Assembly (NCBI RefSeq): GCF_000143415.4
Contig: NW_003314275.1
Location: 2,679,789 to 2,743,788, forward strand
Source of the DNA: Selaginella moellendorffii
Lineage: Eukaryota > Streptophyta > Lycopodiopsida > Selaginellales > Selaginellaceae
Length of the DNA stretch: 64,000 nucleotides
Reading direction: 5' to 3'
Below, one piece after another: positions 1-10,300 of this stretch (the stretch's first letter is position 1; every line of letters begins with the position of its first letter). The translations under genes were made by a program, and so were the position numbers. Below the pieces are notes generated by a model. It did not search any database, was not told the DNA's origin, and saw nothing but the letters and a program-made list of their open reading frames with translations.

Positions 1-191
1 TGCTTCACCATATAAACTTTTATATAGTCATGATCCAATATTACCAACAAAGCTGGGTTTACCTTTGCAATTGCCACAAACTGCCCATGCTAGGTTGTGG
101 GATTAGTATTTGATAAGCATTCTTCCACTTGTCTGAACAAAGTTCACTAAACACGTAGACCACATATAAGTGAAACAACAACAATACTAAA
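1..191. other. Flanking AT-rich sequence upstream of the Gypsy 5' LTR
   Basis: No gene is recognised. The stretch ends with ACTAAA directly before the TG that opens the long terminal repeat at 192. Because the 3' LTR of the same element is truncated, the target-site duplication cannot be tested here. Confidence 0.5.
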
Positions 192-1331
192 TGTCGCGAA
201 TATGACTTCAGGTATCGAAAGTTACCTGTCGGCCAATCCTTACGGACACTCTTACCTTACTGCCACAATGGCAAGAGGTCGGTATTGCTAGTTCCCTTTA
301 TTAACCCCTCTTATTCAAGTGTTAGTAAACTGGACTTTGCATCTGTATTTGGCCAGATGAGCATAAGGAAGGAATTCCTAAATGTCTATTTAACTGAGCA
401 TACTTGGCCTGGCTTGTTAGTTCTCTTTTGCTCTGTCTTGCACTGGCTTGGCAAAAACATGAGACTAGTCTCTCAATATCGCTAGATGATAGTTTACCAT
501 GTCTACCAAACACCCTCGCTATCACGCCCTTTGTGTTAGTCTCATTTCAGTCCCAAATGCTATTTATGGAAAGTGTCTAGATTTGCTCATTTGGCAAATC
601 TACGGAATGTAGAGGTCAGTCTGAACACAATGGTGTTCGTCCCATGTCCAAATTCGCAATCTAGCGCAATTCCATATTTAGTAAGTTTCGAGCTTGTCCC
701 AGAGACTAACTCTTGGTACTAAGGGAGGCTTGGGGTGAAAGCCCAAAACCTGTGTTCCTCAAGGGAGGGGGGGGGGCTGTGGGGGGTTCCAAATGTATAG
801 TAGGGATACTGAGTAGGTTAGGCATAGTCAACTAACTTGAGGCATAATCTAGCTCCCGCTTGCATGCTTGTCCTTGTTCTGCATCCGGCTTGGGTCTAAG
901 CCCAAGTTCCATTCCATGCTAGCTGGTGGAGTACCTATGTCCTTGCGTTAGGCCACCGGTATGCCGAAATAGCGCTAGGCTCTGTTTGGCTTCGTTTTGC
1001 ATGCTGGTCCTGACATTGGGATGTTGGTTGCTCTAGGACTATTCCAAGTCGCTCTGGCTCCTATCCTTTCATTCCTTGGGGTATATGCTCGGGAGTTGCT
1101 CCGTGGTCTGGTTTCGTCACTCCTTGGCTCCATGTATGGGAGTTTGGCACCATTCCTTTGTTTAGTGGCCCAAGGCCCTGAACCTTGGATTCCGCACTTG
1201 TGTCCTTTGGACATGTGGTATATGACACGTGGCATGTGTCACGTGGCATAAAGAGGGTTTAGGTTCCACTTTGTGGTGTTATCCTATGGTAAATCACCAT
1301 AGGATAAAGGGTCAAAACCACGTGCGCTACA
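192..1331 (+). repeat. 5' LTR of a Ty3/Gypsy-type element (copy 1 of 3)
   Basis: A repeat of about 1.14 kb opens with TGTCGCGAAT and closes with GCGCTACA, giving the TG..CA ends of an LTR. Its first part recurs at 6996 and nearly all of it recurs at 16790, with shared blocks such as TATCGAAAGTTACCTGTC and CTTACGGACA. Immediately downstream lies TGGTATCAGAG (1334-1344), the primer-binding site matching the 3' end of initiator tRNA-Met, which fixes the 3' border and the plus orientation. A poly-G run lies at about 767-777. No long coding frame is credible inside it. Confidence 0.85.
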
Positions 1332-1333
1332 TT

Positions 1334-1344
1334 TGGTATCAGAG
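1334..1344 (+). promoter_or_regulatory. Primer-binding site for initiator tRNA-Met
   Basis: TGGTATCAGAG follows the LTR end by two bases. This is the usual plant LTR-retrotransposon primer site, complementary to the CCA end and acceptor stem of tRNA-iMet. A gene for that tRNA is at 49990-50061 and its acceptor stem matches the first 11 bases. Confidence 0.85.
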
Positions 1345-2021
1345 GATATGTCTCAGCGAGTACTATACAATGAGATTGGGCAACTAGTTTCATTGCATAC
1401 ACAGAGATGAAAATGATGATCCGAGTGGGTACATGTTTGGGTGCAAAGGCCTCGCAATCGTTCCTTGGGTATGGTTTTTGTTACCTTTTTGTACCCTGAT
1501 AATGTGAGCTTGCTCTTAAGATGGATTGAGGTGTTCTGTTTGCACGAGTTTTCACTTGGGCGAGTGAGTTAGGCACATTAGCAACTCGAGGCTACACTTT
1601 GAGTTGGCAGGATTAATGTTAGCCTATCGGTGGTTCCATGAGTTGTTCCATGTACCATGAGTTAAAGCAAACCTTCCCTGGGTTTGCTATGAGTGGCAAA
1701 TAGGCTGGTCCGTAGCTATTTAGCACAACACTAGTAGATCCTTCTTAGGCAAAACTATAAGTGGATCAATCAAGACTGTAGGGATTAGTTTATTGATTCA
1801 AGTAGTTATTGCTGTGCTCTTTTATAAACTTTTCTTGGATTGGACTGAATGCAGTGCGAAAGAAAGCTTGAGGTGTAGTCAAAGATGAGACCAAAAAGAG
1901 AGTCCACAGGGACGAAGGATTAAGCACGTAAATCATCTTCTCTCTTGGAAAGATGATTTGCAACGAGGTGTAACTCATTGCTCGTGTTCACAATATGCAA
2001 TCAAGAGTCCCTACCTTGATG

Positions 2022-2213
2022 CATGTTGGAGATGATGGTCTTACAAATGGTGAGTTATGGGATGGATAGCAATGAAGCGCTAAACCATGTTGGAGATGAT
2101 GGTCTTACAAATAGTGAGTTATAGGATGGATAACGGTGAAGCGCTAAACCATGTTAGAGATGATGGTCTTACAAATGGTGAGTTATGGGATGGATAGCGG
2201 TGAAGCGCTAAAC
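2022..2213. repeat. Three tandem copies of a 64-bp unit
   Basis: Units begin at 2022, 2086 and 2150 with CATGTTGGAGATGATGG or one-base variants and end with GAAGCGCTAAAC. They differ by only a few bases, so the duplication is fairly recent relative to the surrounding decay. They lie inside the internal region of the Gypsy-type element, just upstream of the TRIM. Confidence 0.85.
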
Positions 2214-2230
2214 CATTCTGTCTAGGCTTA

Positions 2231-2817
2231 TGTAAGCTCCTGAGTTTGGACTTCCTGGGAGGTCACCCAACCTAGTACTATTCACACCCAAGGACGTTTA
2301 ACCCCAAATATCCCAAGACCCTTAACTGATTGGAAAAGAGGGTGCACTTTTGTTCATGGGCTCTTTCCCTCTATATTTAAACCCCTATGGATCGTCTTTC
2401 GAGTTGTTCCCTTTGGTTGCTTACAATCCACCACACTTCCTTGCAAGTTCACACCTTCGTGAACGGAAGCTAAGAGCCGCAGCTCTCCCGAGAGCCTCGC
2501 TCTCTTGACACCCTACCCCTCAGGTCGAGCCTAGCGGGAGCAAACTGGACCAGCTACATGTCAATCAACATATGGTGTGATTCCTTTAGCCAACCAACAA
2601 AGTCGGACCCGAGACCCCTTTGATACCAAATGTAAGCTCCTGAGTTTAGACTTCCCACCCAACCCAGTACTATTCACACCCAAGAACGCTTAACCCCAAA
2701 TATCCCAAAACCCTTAACCGATTGAAAAAGGGGGTGCACTCTTGTTCATGGGCCCTTTCCCTCTATATTTGAACCCCTATGGATTGTCTCTCGAGTTGTT
2801 CCCTTTGGTTGCTTACA
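2231..2817 (-). mobile_element. TRIM-type miniature LTR element, minus orientation
   Basis: Two direct repeats, 2231-2425 and 2631-2817, each start TGTAAGC and end GCTTACA, so the ends form a 7-bp inverted repeat with TG..CA termini. The internal domain is only about 205 bp. Read on the minus strand, the repeat at 2631-2817 is followed by TTTGGTATCAAAGGGGTC, a degenerate initiator-Met primer site, so the element points to minus. Flanking bases GCTTA and GCTTG look like a 5-bp target duplication with one change. No protein is encoded, as expected for a TRIM. The same element recurs as an array at 18121-19187. Confidence 0.8.
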
Positions 2818-5800
2818 GCTTGCTATTAGAAGACTTAGGTTGCAATACTTAATTCTTTTCCAGAGAACCTTGCTATTACTCCTTGAGTAGCTTGGTGATG
2901 GATTAAGTTTTGAGTTTGGTCAAAGAGAGTGGCATGAGCTTATCCATGTTGTGAACAAAAGTTAGTGGTGTTGGGTGTTGTAAATCTCTATCAGTGGAGT
3001 GTGGCATTTATATTGCATTTTGTCGAATTGAGTTGACACTTGATACTCACATAAACCTTTGTAGTAGTAACATGGGCATTGCTCATAGTGTTACTTGATT
3101 AATGCTCAAGTCATTGTGATTTTTATATCATATCCATGTGATAATGAGTAATGTGTTTACGAAGTTGCTTGGTTAAACAATGATCAACCCCAAAATGGTT
3201 GATAGTGAAGCTAGTTTACTTGCACGACGTAGCATTGTAGTAGCTTTGACTTGGTTCTCAATGGTGGTCCATTATGCTAAGCTTGAGTGGTACCTTGTTT
3301 CTTGAGAGTTTGCCTATTAGGTGTTGGAAAGGGTTGTAACATGCATTTGCTATAGCTTGTCGGTTGATTCGTTAACACTTAGAGTAAGTTCATTGGATGG
3401 AGAAATTGTGTAATTGAGGCATTGACATCGCTAACACTTGTGTTAGTGGAAGTGGTATTGTTATTTCAAGTGATGAGGAATTTTCCTTAGAACTTGATTT
3501 TATATGTCATTTTTCTTGTTAATGTTTTGGCTTCACATTGGATCTTGAAAGTGGTTGAAGAAGAGTGTTAGTGTAATGTGGATATCTGAAGATATGGTTT
3601 TCGTGATCAAGCCTTGGATGTTCATTTGCATTTTGTGGATGTTGGTGTTAGATATCATAAGTATGGGCAAAAAGATGTTCGAATCTTAAGCATACTATGG
3701 ATCATAAAAATTGGTGTTGAGGTGAACCTATATGAAGTTGTCGATGGGAGGAAGTTGGTTGAGTCTTGAAAGTTTGTATTCCTAGACTGAGAGTCATTCT
3801 TTTTCTAGGATGGAAATTTTCCACAAATTTTCTTATGCTTTTCCAATGGTTAATCTGTTGATCACTTTGTCCAAAAACCATTCCGTTTTCGTAATCCAGT
3901 ACAAATTAGTGAAGGGGTTGAAGTTAACTCTGGTTAGCTTAGACCTTAGTAAATAGTCTGTATGATGCAACCCGAAAGGGATGCTGACTTTTGGGGTTAA
4001 GGCAATTGAGTTGAATAGAGTTTGGAGTTGGTGTAGAAAAGTGGCTGTTGCGCTTTTTTAAAAAGGGTGACCCTTGTGCCTTTCTTTTATAGCATTGTGC
4101 TTACTCTATGAGAATAGTGAGCTTTTACTGATCTTGACTTAGTCTTGGCCTTGCACCTTGGCTGAGGATAGTGATGTCCAACTTAGTTGTTTGAGTTTGA
4201 GATGTTAGTACCCATACTATAGCTTTGTCTATGAGGAGGTTGTATACCAATATGAGTCCATCTCATAGTCTTCATTTTAGTTTCCACTAAGTGTTGATCA
4301 TGTATAGCTAGCCTCTTCAAGGCATGCTCAGAGCTATTAACTAGATGTGTTGGTGAGTTTATCACAGTTGAGTTGGATTCGAGTGGTCATTTAGTTCGTG
4401 CTTGTCCATGAACCTTTATCTCAGACCTGGGGTATTACATTTATATTGGACAAGTGTATGACTCAATGGCACGAGTGTAGTGTTTGGTTCTTGTGAAGGC
4501 AAGTTGAAAAGTGATTATTGGTTGCTTTGCAATTAGTGATTACTAGTAGACTTTGTCGAAGACTTTTAACACTTGCTTCACTCAATGAAGATTTAGCAGT
4601 GATGGGCTTGCTTTACCGGATGGTGTTGCAAAGGATCATGTTGTTAGACTTACATGGGTTTTCCATGTTGACATGTCGACTCTACCTTTATCAATATCAT
4701 TGGTTGCATTTAGTTCGTAGTGTTGGATTTTATTGAGTCTTGGATGTGGTGAATCACCCCTTGGTGATGTATTATCTGTACCTGCATAATGTTGAAGGAT
4801 TGGTCTTGGATACCAAGTATAGTATCTTCGACTTTAGTTAGCTTGGTTGCTAGAGAGTTTTGAGTGGTGATTCACTCTTGCTTTCTTCTAGCTTTGTTAT
4901 GGTGTTGATGGTATTGAAGTGATGCTCTATCGTTGACATTATTGATGTTGAGACTCGAGTGAAATGAGGTGTCTTTCTGTAGGATTGATATTGAGTTTCA
5001 TTAGTCGTGATAAAGATAGTGTTGATGATTTGGTTGTAACTTTATGTTGTTAGCATTCGTGCATTTGCTAGTTAGCAATTGTATTCATGTTCAAATGAAT
5101 TGAGTGGCAAGTTGAGTTAGTTGTGTTCCAGACCAGATTGCTTAGTCAAGGTTAAGATTTGAGCTTTTCCTTGAAAAGTGATTCACTCATGAACTATGTT
5201 AGCTTTACGAGAGGAAAAATTAGTGATTGATATTAGAATGTTCAAATCCTTATTGGATTTGAGTTAGAATATATCGATCATAGATGATTCTCTTGTGCTT
5301 ATTATGAAATGAGTTACGTTTTGCTATAGATGGATTTATAGAAGATTGTTTAGTGATCACTTGTTGAGCATAGCTCCATTGTGCTTGGCTTTTGGATTGA
5401 TGCAAATATTTTCTTCATTAGCTTTGCATTATGAAGTTTAGCTTATAAGTATGTTGAAAAGGATATTGTGGGTTATACTATGATTTCTTCTTTAACATTG
5501 AAGTTAATTCATGCAAAAACTTGTGATTATTGTTAGACAAGGCTTGGCTATAAGCTTCTTCAAGCTTTTCGTTCTTTGAGTTTTCATGCTCATTGTTTCA
5601 TTTGTTCAGAGTTGTTGGGGAAAGACATTTTTGGCTCTTTAGCTTTGATGTTGAAGTTAGTGTTTGCATTTGGCAATCATTGGTGATGATTGACTATTAT
5701 TTTAGATAGTTGATTATCCTTGTCAAGAGTTTTGCTTGATTATTGTTGATATAGATTGAGTTGCTGTTCTTCGGGATGGTAGATTCTTTCGTCAACAATG

Positions 5801-6982
5801 ATTATGCATCTCTTTTTTGATGGGATGATTAGTGATCTTTCATGATAGTTAGTTGTTCTCTTTGATGGCTTATGGCTTTTTGCAATACCACATGTTGTTT
5901 GTGGTTTGCTCTGGATTGGTCTCTTGGGTTTGAGACATCAGTAGGATGTTGCTGGCACTTGCTTAGACAAACTCTGGTTCCTTGATATTATTGACCAGGA
6001 TCTATTCAGATTGATTAGTGTGATGGTTAGCATGAACGAGTGTTTATTGGTTTTACTATATACATTTTGTTCTGTTGATCATTACTTGAGTTAATTCTGA
6101 TAGATTGGGATGTTATTACCTTCGAGTGATACATTCGCGAGCATCTTGCTTGCCAATCGATGATACTTTGTGTTCTTTGAATTATCTTTTGTAAGTTGTT
6201 TGGCATTCTGTCGGCAATCTTTGATAGTTAAGTTTTATCATCAAGTTTTCTTAATGATAGTTTGGCTATTGAATTTTGTTAAATGGTGAATCCTATGTTT
6301 CCAAAAACATGATGATCTTGGTGGTTCTTGTACTATACTACTAGTTTATCAGATGATAACTTACTTGGAATACTTTTGTGTTTTAATATAAGATTTAATC
6401 ACTGATACTTATAACTCTAAGATATCATTGTCTATGACTTTGATATTATCCGATTATTGATCTTTGAGTTTGGGCAAGTATAGACAGACTGACTTCGGCA
6501 CTTCGTATACATGGTGAAATCTCTAGTCATAGGGTAACTACTGTTGACTAGTCACATAACCCGCCTCTCTGTCGATGTTCCTTATTCCGTTAAAAGGGTG
6601 TGACCGTGTAAACAACTCTAACTGCCTGTTTATAGTAGTCTATCTAAACCTTACCGACGGGTTTGGTTTCTTTGCTCAGGAGGGTTGGGGCCTTTGGCTT
6701 CTCTCTCTATATCCCTGCGGGTAGGGGCATATCACACTTTTGTAAATTGGGTGACAACCAGAGCAGCAAGGGTGGCTGACTCCATTAGTCATTTCCTTGT
6801 TGGCGATAGCCGAAAGGTGTCTGAGCTGGTAGCGCATCCGCGTTAGACAAAGAAGTTGCCTTCTAACTTATTTAAGTTGGTGCATTTCTCACATAGTGTG
6901 AATACCGTAAACTTTTTATGGAGTTGTTTCCTTGGCAGTATTCTAGACTCGAGTATGCATCGACGAGGACGTCAATCTTCCC
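2818..6982 (+). other. Internal region of the Gypsy-type element, no gene
   Basis: About 4.2 kb of AT-rich sequence, dense in stops in all frames. The longest open frames are 60-75 codons and resemble no protein I know. I see no tRNA, microsatellite or host gene. It is bounded by the TRIM and the polypurine tract, so it is read as non-coding retroelement interior. Confidence 0.6.
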
Positions 6983-6995
6983 TTGAGGGGGAGAG
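6983..6995 (+). promoter_or_regulatory. Polypurine tract before the 3' LTR
   Basis: The stretch TTGAGGGGGAGAG directly abuts the TGTCAC that opens the 3' LTR at 6996. This is the usual priming site for plus-strand DNA synthesis in Gypsy elements. Confidence 0.75.
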
Positions 6996-7376
6996 TGTCA
7001 CAAATGTGACTTTGGATATCGAAAGTTACCTGTCGGCTAGTCCTTACGGACACTCTTACCTTACTGCCACGATGGTAAGAGGTTGATATTGCTGATTCCC
7101 TTTATTAGCGCCTCTTGTTCAAGTGTTAGTAAACTAGACTTTGTATCTGTCCTTGGCCGGATGAGCATAAGAAAAGAATTCCTAAGTGTCTATTTAGCTA
7201 AGCATACTTGGCCTGGCTTGTTAGTTCTCTTTTGCTCTGTCTTGCACTGGCTTGGCAAAAACCCTCGCGTGTTGAGACTAGTCCCTCAATATTGCTAGAT
7301 GATAGTTTACCGTGTCTACCAGACACCCTCGCTATCATGCCCTTTGTGTTAGTCTCATTTCGGTCTCAAATGCTAC
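6996..7376 (+). repeat. Truncated 3' LTR (copy 2 of 3)
   Basis: It aligns base for base with the first 380 bases of the LTR at 192 (TATCGAAAGTTACCTGTC, then CTTACGGACACTCTTACC) and stops abruptly near 7376, where unrelated repeat DNA begins. The remaining 750 bp, including polyadenylation and LTR end, are missing. Confidence 0.8.
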
Positions 7377-7871
7377 TTAAGCCAACTGGAAAAGGGGCAA
7401 TTGCTTAATGAGAGAGCCCTTAATGATGAGGGGAACTAGCACCTCTATTTCCATACTCAATATACCAATCCTTCCATTGTGTAGATTAGCTAATCCATAT
7501 GAGGCAACTAATTATCCACCCATACCGCAGTCCCACGGTGGATACCTTTGTCTGTGGATATTCCTCTTCTTTCGCTTATGGATATTCCACCCATACCATA
7601 ATCCCATGGTGGATACCTTCGTCTGTGGATATTCCTCTTATTTCGTCTGTGGATATTCCACACAAGAGGAAGGACGTATGCATGCATATGATTTCAAATT
7701 TAGGGGTAGGAATATACCTTTCTCAAAGGTATATTATATTTTTAAGTAGCCACTAATCAATGGGAATCGAACTCGTGCTATTTGTTTTAATACCACATGT
7801 AGCGCACCTTATCTCTCTCCCCTTAAGCCAACTGGAAAAGGGGCAATTGCTTGATGAAAGAGCCCTTAATA
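7377..7871. repeat. 46-bp direct repeats flanking a segment with a 72-bp tandem duplication
   Basis: AAGCCAACTGGAAAAGGGGC opens near-identical blocks of about 46 bp at 7377 and 7824. Between them a 70-72 bp unit (CCACCCATACC..TGGATATTCC) is present twice in tandem (about 7513-7653). At 7783-7806 the minus strand reads GGTGCGCTACATGTGGTATT, which resembles the Gypsy LTR end plus primer site, so part of this is probably an inverted LTR relic. No gene is present. Confidence 0.6.
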
Positions 7872-7996
7872 ACGATTTTATCCCCATTTATCCCCCAAGG
7901 TTCCAAGGATCCACAGTGATAGTATATTCAAATCTCATCCTATGATCACATGCGCTACACTAAAACTCTTATCATTGTCCACCTGCAGAGTACAAA

Positions 7997-8269
7997 GTGG
8001 ATGATTTGGTGTTAGTTTATTTTTCCCATTTTATGGTATGTGGTTTATCTAAGAGGCTCTTTATTCAGTGGAAAAGACTGTATCAGGTGTTGTGGCAAGT
8101 TGAACCACAAGTTCATGAAGTTCAACATGATATTCAATACGCCGATCCTCCAAAAATTGTGCACGTGCAGCAGTTGAAACGTGTCATACAAAGGGATCAT
8201 GAACAACTAATACCACCTACAGATCCGTTAATGCCTCCAAATCCCGACCCATATACAAGAGAACCTTGA
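7997..8269 (+). pseudogene. C-terminal tail of a Gypsy integrase/polyprotein
   Basis: This 90-codon frame ends in a stop 32 bases before an LTR. It begins with DDLVLVYF and continues with a W-K-x-L-Y-x-V pattern, then a VHVQQLKR segment. These match the C-terminal part of Ty3/Gypsy integrases, where the usual order is GDxVLV..., KW.GPY.V and a conserved VH.. run. The rest of pol is absent upstream; the window shows only the last part, preceded by unrelated repeat DNA. It is a fragment, not a functional gene. Its position before the purine tract and LTR is exactly as in an intact element. Confidence 0.75.
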
Positions 8270-8286
8270 TAATCTTCTATTATTCC

Positions 8287-8477
8287 AAGAGGAAGGGATG
8301 ATGTGAGGTCTAAGTGTACAGCTAAGATGCTATATACTAATATTAGCGTAGTGAGATTTAGGTAGCCATAAAAATGGTTTTAATTTAGACCACTCACTCT
8401 TGTATATAAGCTAGGGTTTATGGGTTAATTGGGATGCATATTTTCTGTATTCCCTTTTCATATTCCATGCACCCACA
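8287..8477 (+). repeat. Polypurine tract and short 3' LTR of a second Gypsy element
   Basis: AAGAGGAAGGGA (8287-8298) is followed by a repeat of about 176 bp that opens TGTGAGGTC at 8302 and closes ACCCACA at 8477. A diverged copy (TGTGAGC..CTCACA) is at 15571-15735. Both share TACTAATATTAGCGTA-like sequence and a conserved CATATTTTCTGTATTCCC-like block near the end. It follows the pol tail at 7997-8269. Confidence 0.7.
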
Positions 8478-10300
8478 AACCTATAAATCTATTCAAAATT
8501 TAAGAGTAGTTTTAAAAAAATATTTAAGTTTAAAGAAATAATATGTATAGCTATAAATAATTAAAAATATTAATATATATTAAATCTTTTGTAAATTCTC
8601 AAACTTGGACCTTGAGTAGTTTAAGTTTATCAAACAATTGGATGTTTTATGGACTGAAAATAATTATTTTAAAAGTTCAATAAATAATTTATTAAGTGAT
8701 GCTAGCTAAGTCTGAAGCTCTAAACTTGTATTTCATATAAGCATTACCTTTAACCCACTACAAATGTATGAATTTATATTACTTGTTTCCATCTTCTAAA
8801 GTGCTCATACTTTTTAAACTCTAGTATAATTATTTGTATTTATCATGGTATTCAACTTGAATACATTTCTCTATGTCTTCATATAAACTTTATTTCCAAT
8901 GGAAAAGGCAACTCTTCTTTCAATTAATTAAAACTTTATCTATACACCAATATAGACATTTTCAATACCTCTTTAATTTATTTGTGTTTTATTACTCATA
9001 AAATCATAAAGCATTGATGGTGTTCAAGATTTTATTCCAACTTTGTATCTATTGTTTAGTAGTGTCCAAAAAAAATTTTAAAATGGCATTTTTAAAAAAT
9101 AATTATCATCATCAAAGATTATGATTTATATAACAGGATTTTTTAATAAAGAGAGCGAGTAAAATAAGGGAGTTGACAAGAATATTCTGGTATACTAAAG
9201 AATATTATATTTAGATTATAGCTACATTAAACAACTATTTAAAAAAATTAGTAATTTAAATATCTAATCTTTCTGGCAATAGTTGCTATTTGATAGAGGT
9301 TTTGTGTTACCACCTAATTTAGGGAAGAAATTATTACAATAATATTAAATAATTAGTATTTATACTAATTTTTTAAGATATATATTAATATTAAATTTTT
9401 TATTATTATTATAAAGTCCCTTTGAGTGTAATTATAAAAAATGCCCTATATTTTTTTTGTGTAATTTATAGGTAATCGTTTTTTTAATTTCAAATATAAT
9501 ACCAATATCTATTATTTCCACCTGTTCAGACATTATGATGAATCCAAAGTTTAACATTGGATCCATCCTATGCAAAATATGAAAAACTTTAAAATTTTAA
9601 TGTTTAAAGAATTATATATAATTACAACTCAAAAATTGGCTAATTATGATGTTATAAGGCCTCCCATTTACAATATCACTTTCATAACTGAAAATTATAT
9701 GTTTGTGATGATGGTATTGCTGCTTGATGTTGATGTTTTACTTTTAACTATATTAATGCCTTTGAGTATATTGTCTTTGCTTCCTTTGACCAAGTATTTA
9801 TAATTTTCATATATTTGTTATTTTTTGTCTACTAATATGAAATCATGAAAAATTTAAAGAACTTGAATTGTTGTATATTTGTACAGGGCATGGTTGAAAG
9901 AAGAATATAACATCTAATCTACAACAAAATCTTGGAGAAACTAAATCCCAAGTTTTAATATGGGTTTAATCAAAGATGTTCTGGAAAAAAAGTTCTATAT
10001 ACTAATGTAAATAAGATTGTGAATAAGCTTGTATAGGTTTAAGTGACCAAACACTATAGATCTATAATTGGTTTGCTTAAGCAAACCTGTAGCAGTATTG
10101 AATATACTTAAAATATGCTTGGAGATTTTAGAATGGTTTAACATCTAATAGTTGTTGTTAATTTACATTAAATTTTTCATTTATAATTTATAAACTTTTC
10201 TAAACACTTTCTAGTATATTCTAATATTAATCTTGATTTATAAATTATAAATATGTTTATAACTATTGATTATTCAGTGAAAATTAATTAAGAGATAAGT
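8478..10300. repeat. AT-rich repeat copy A
   Basis: Very AT-rich non-coding DNA. The part from about 9150 to 9820 matches 15050-15910 in the same orientation, with shared stretches such as GGTACACTAAAGAATATT and GATGGTATTGCTG. The short open frame at 9570-9803 lies wholly in the repeat and is rich in hydrophobic codons only because of AT bias; I do not call it a gene. Confidence 0.6.

Larger units (their letters stand above)
192..7376 (+). mobile_element. Ty3/Gypsy-type LTR retrotransposon, decayed or non-autonomous
   Basis: The element has a 5' LTR (192-1331), an initiator-Met primer site, an internal region of about 5.66 kb, a purine-rich tract ending GAGGGGGAGAG (to 6995) and the first 380 bases of the 3' LTR (6996 to about 7376). 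The 3' tail preceding the purine tract resembles the end of Gypsy polyproteins. I see no gag, protease, reverse-transcriptase or integrase motif in the internal region, and stop codons are dense. It is therefore either heavily decayed or a large non-coding derivative (LARD-like) that depended on a partner. A TRIM is inserted at 2231-2817 and the 3' LTR is cut off by other repeat DNA. Confidence 0.75.

Noticed and set aside
975-1251. 84-86 codon frames inside the LTR as genes
   Set aside because: They lie within the long terminal repeat and are not kept in the copies at 17580-18060.
9570-9803. 77-codon hydrophobic frame as a small membrane protein
   Set aside because: It lies in an AT-rich repeat whose second copy (about 15770-15910) does not keep the frame.
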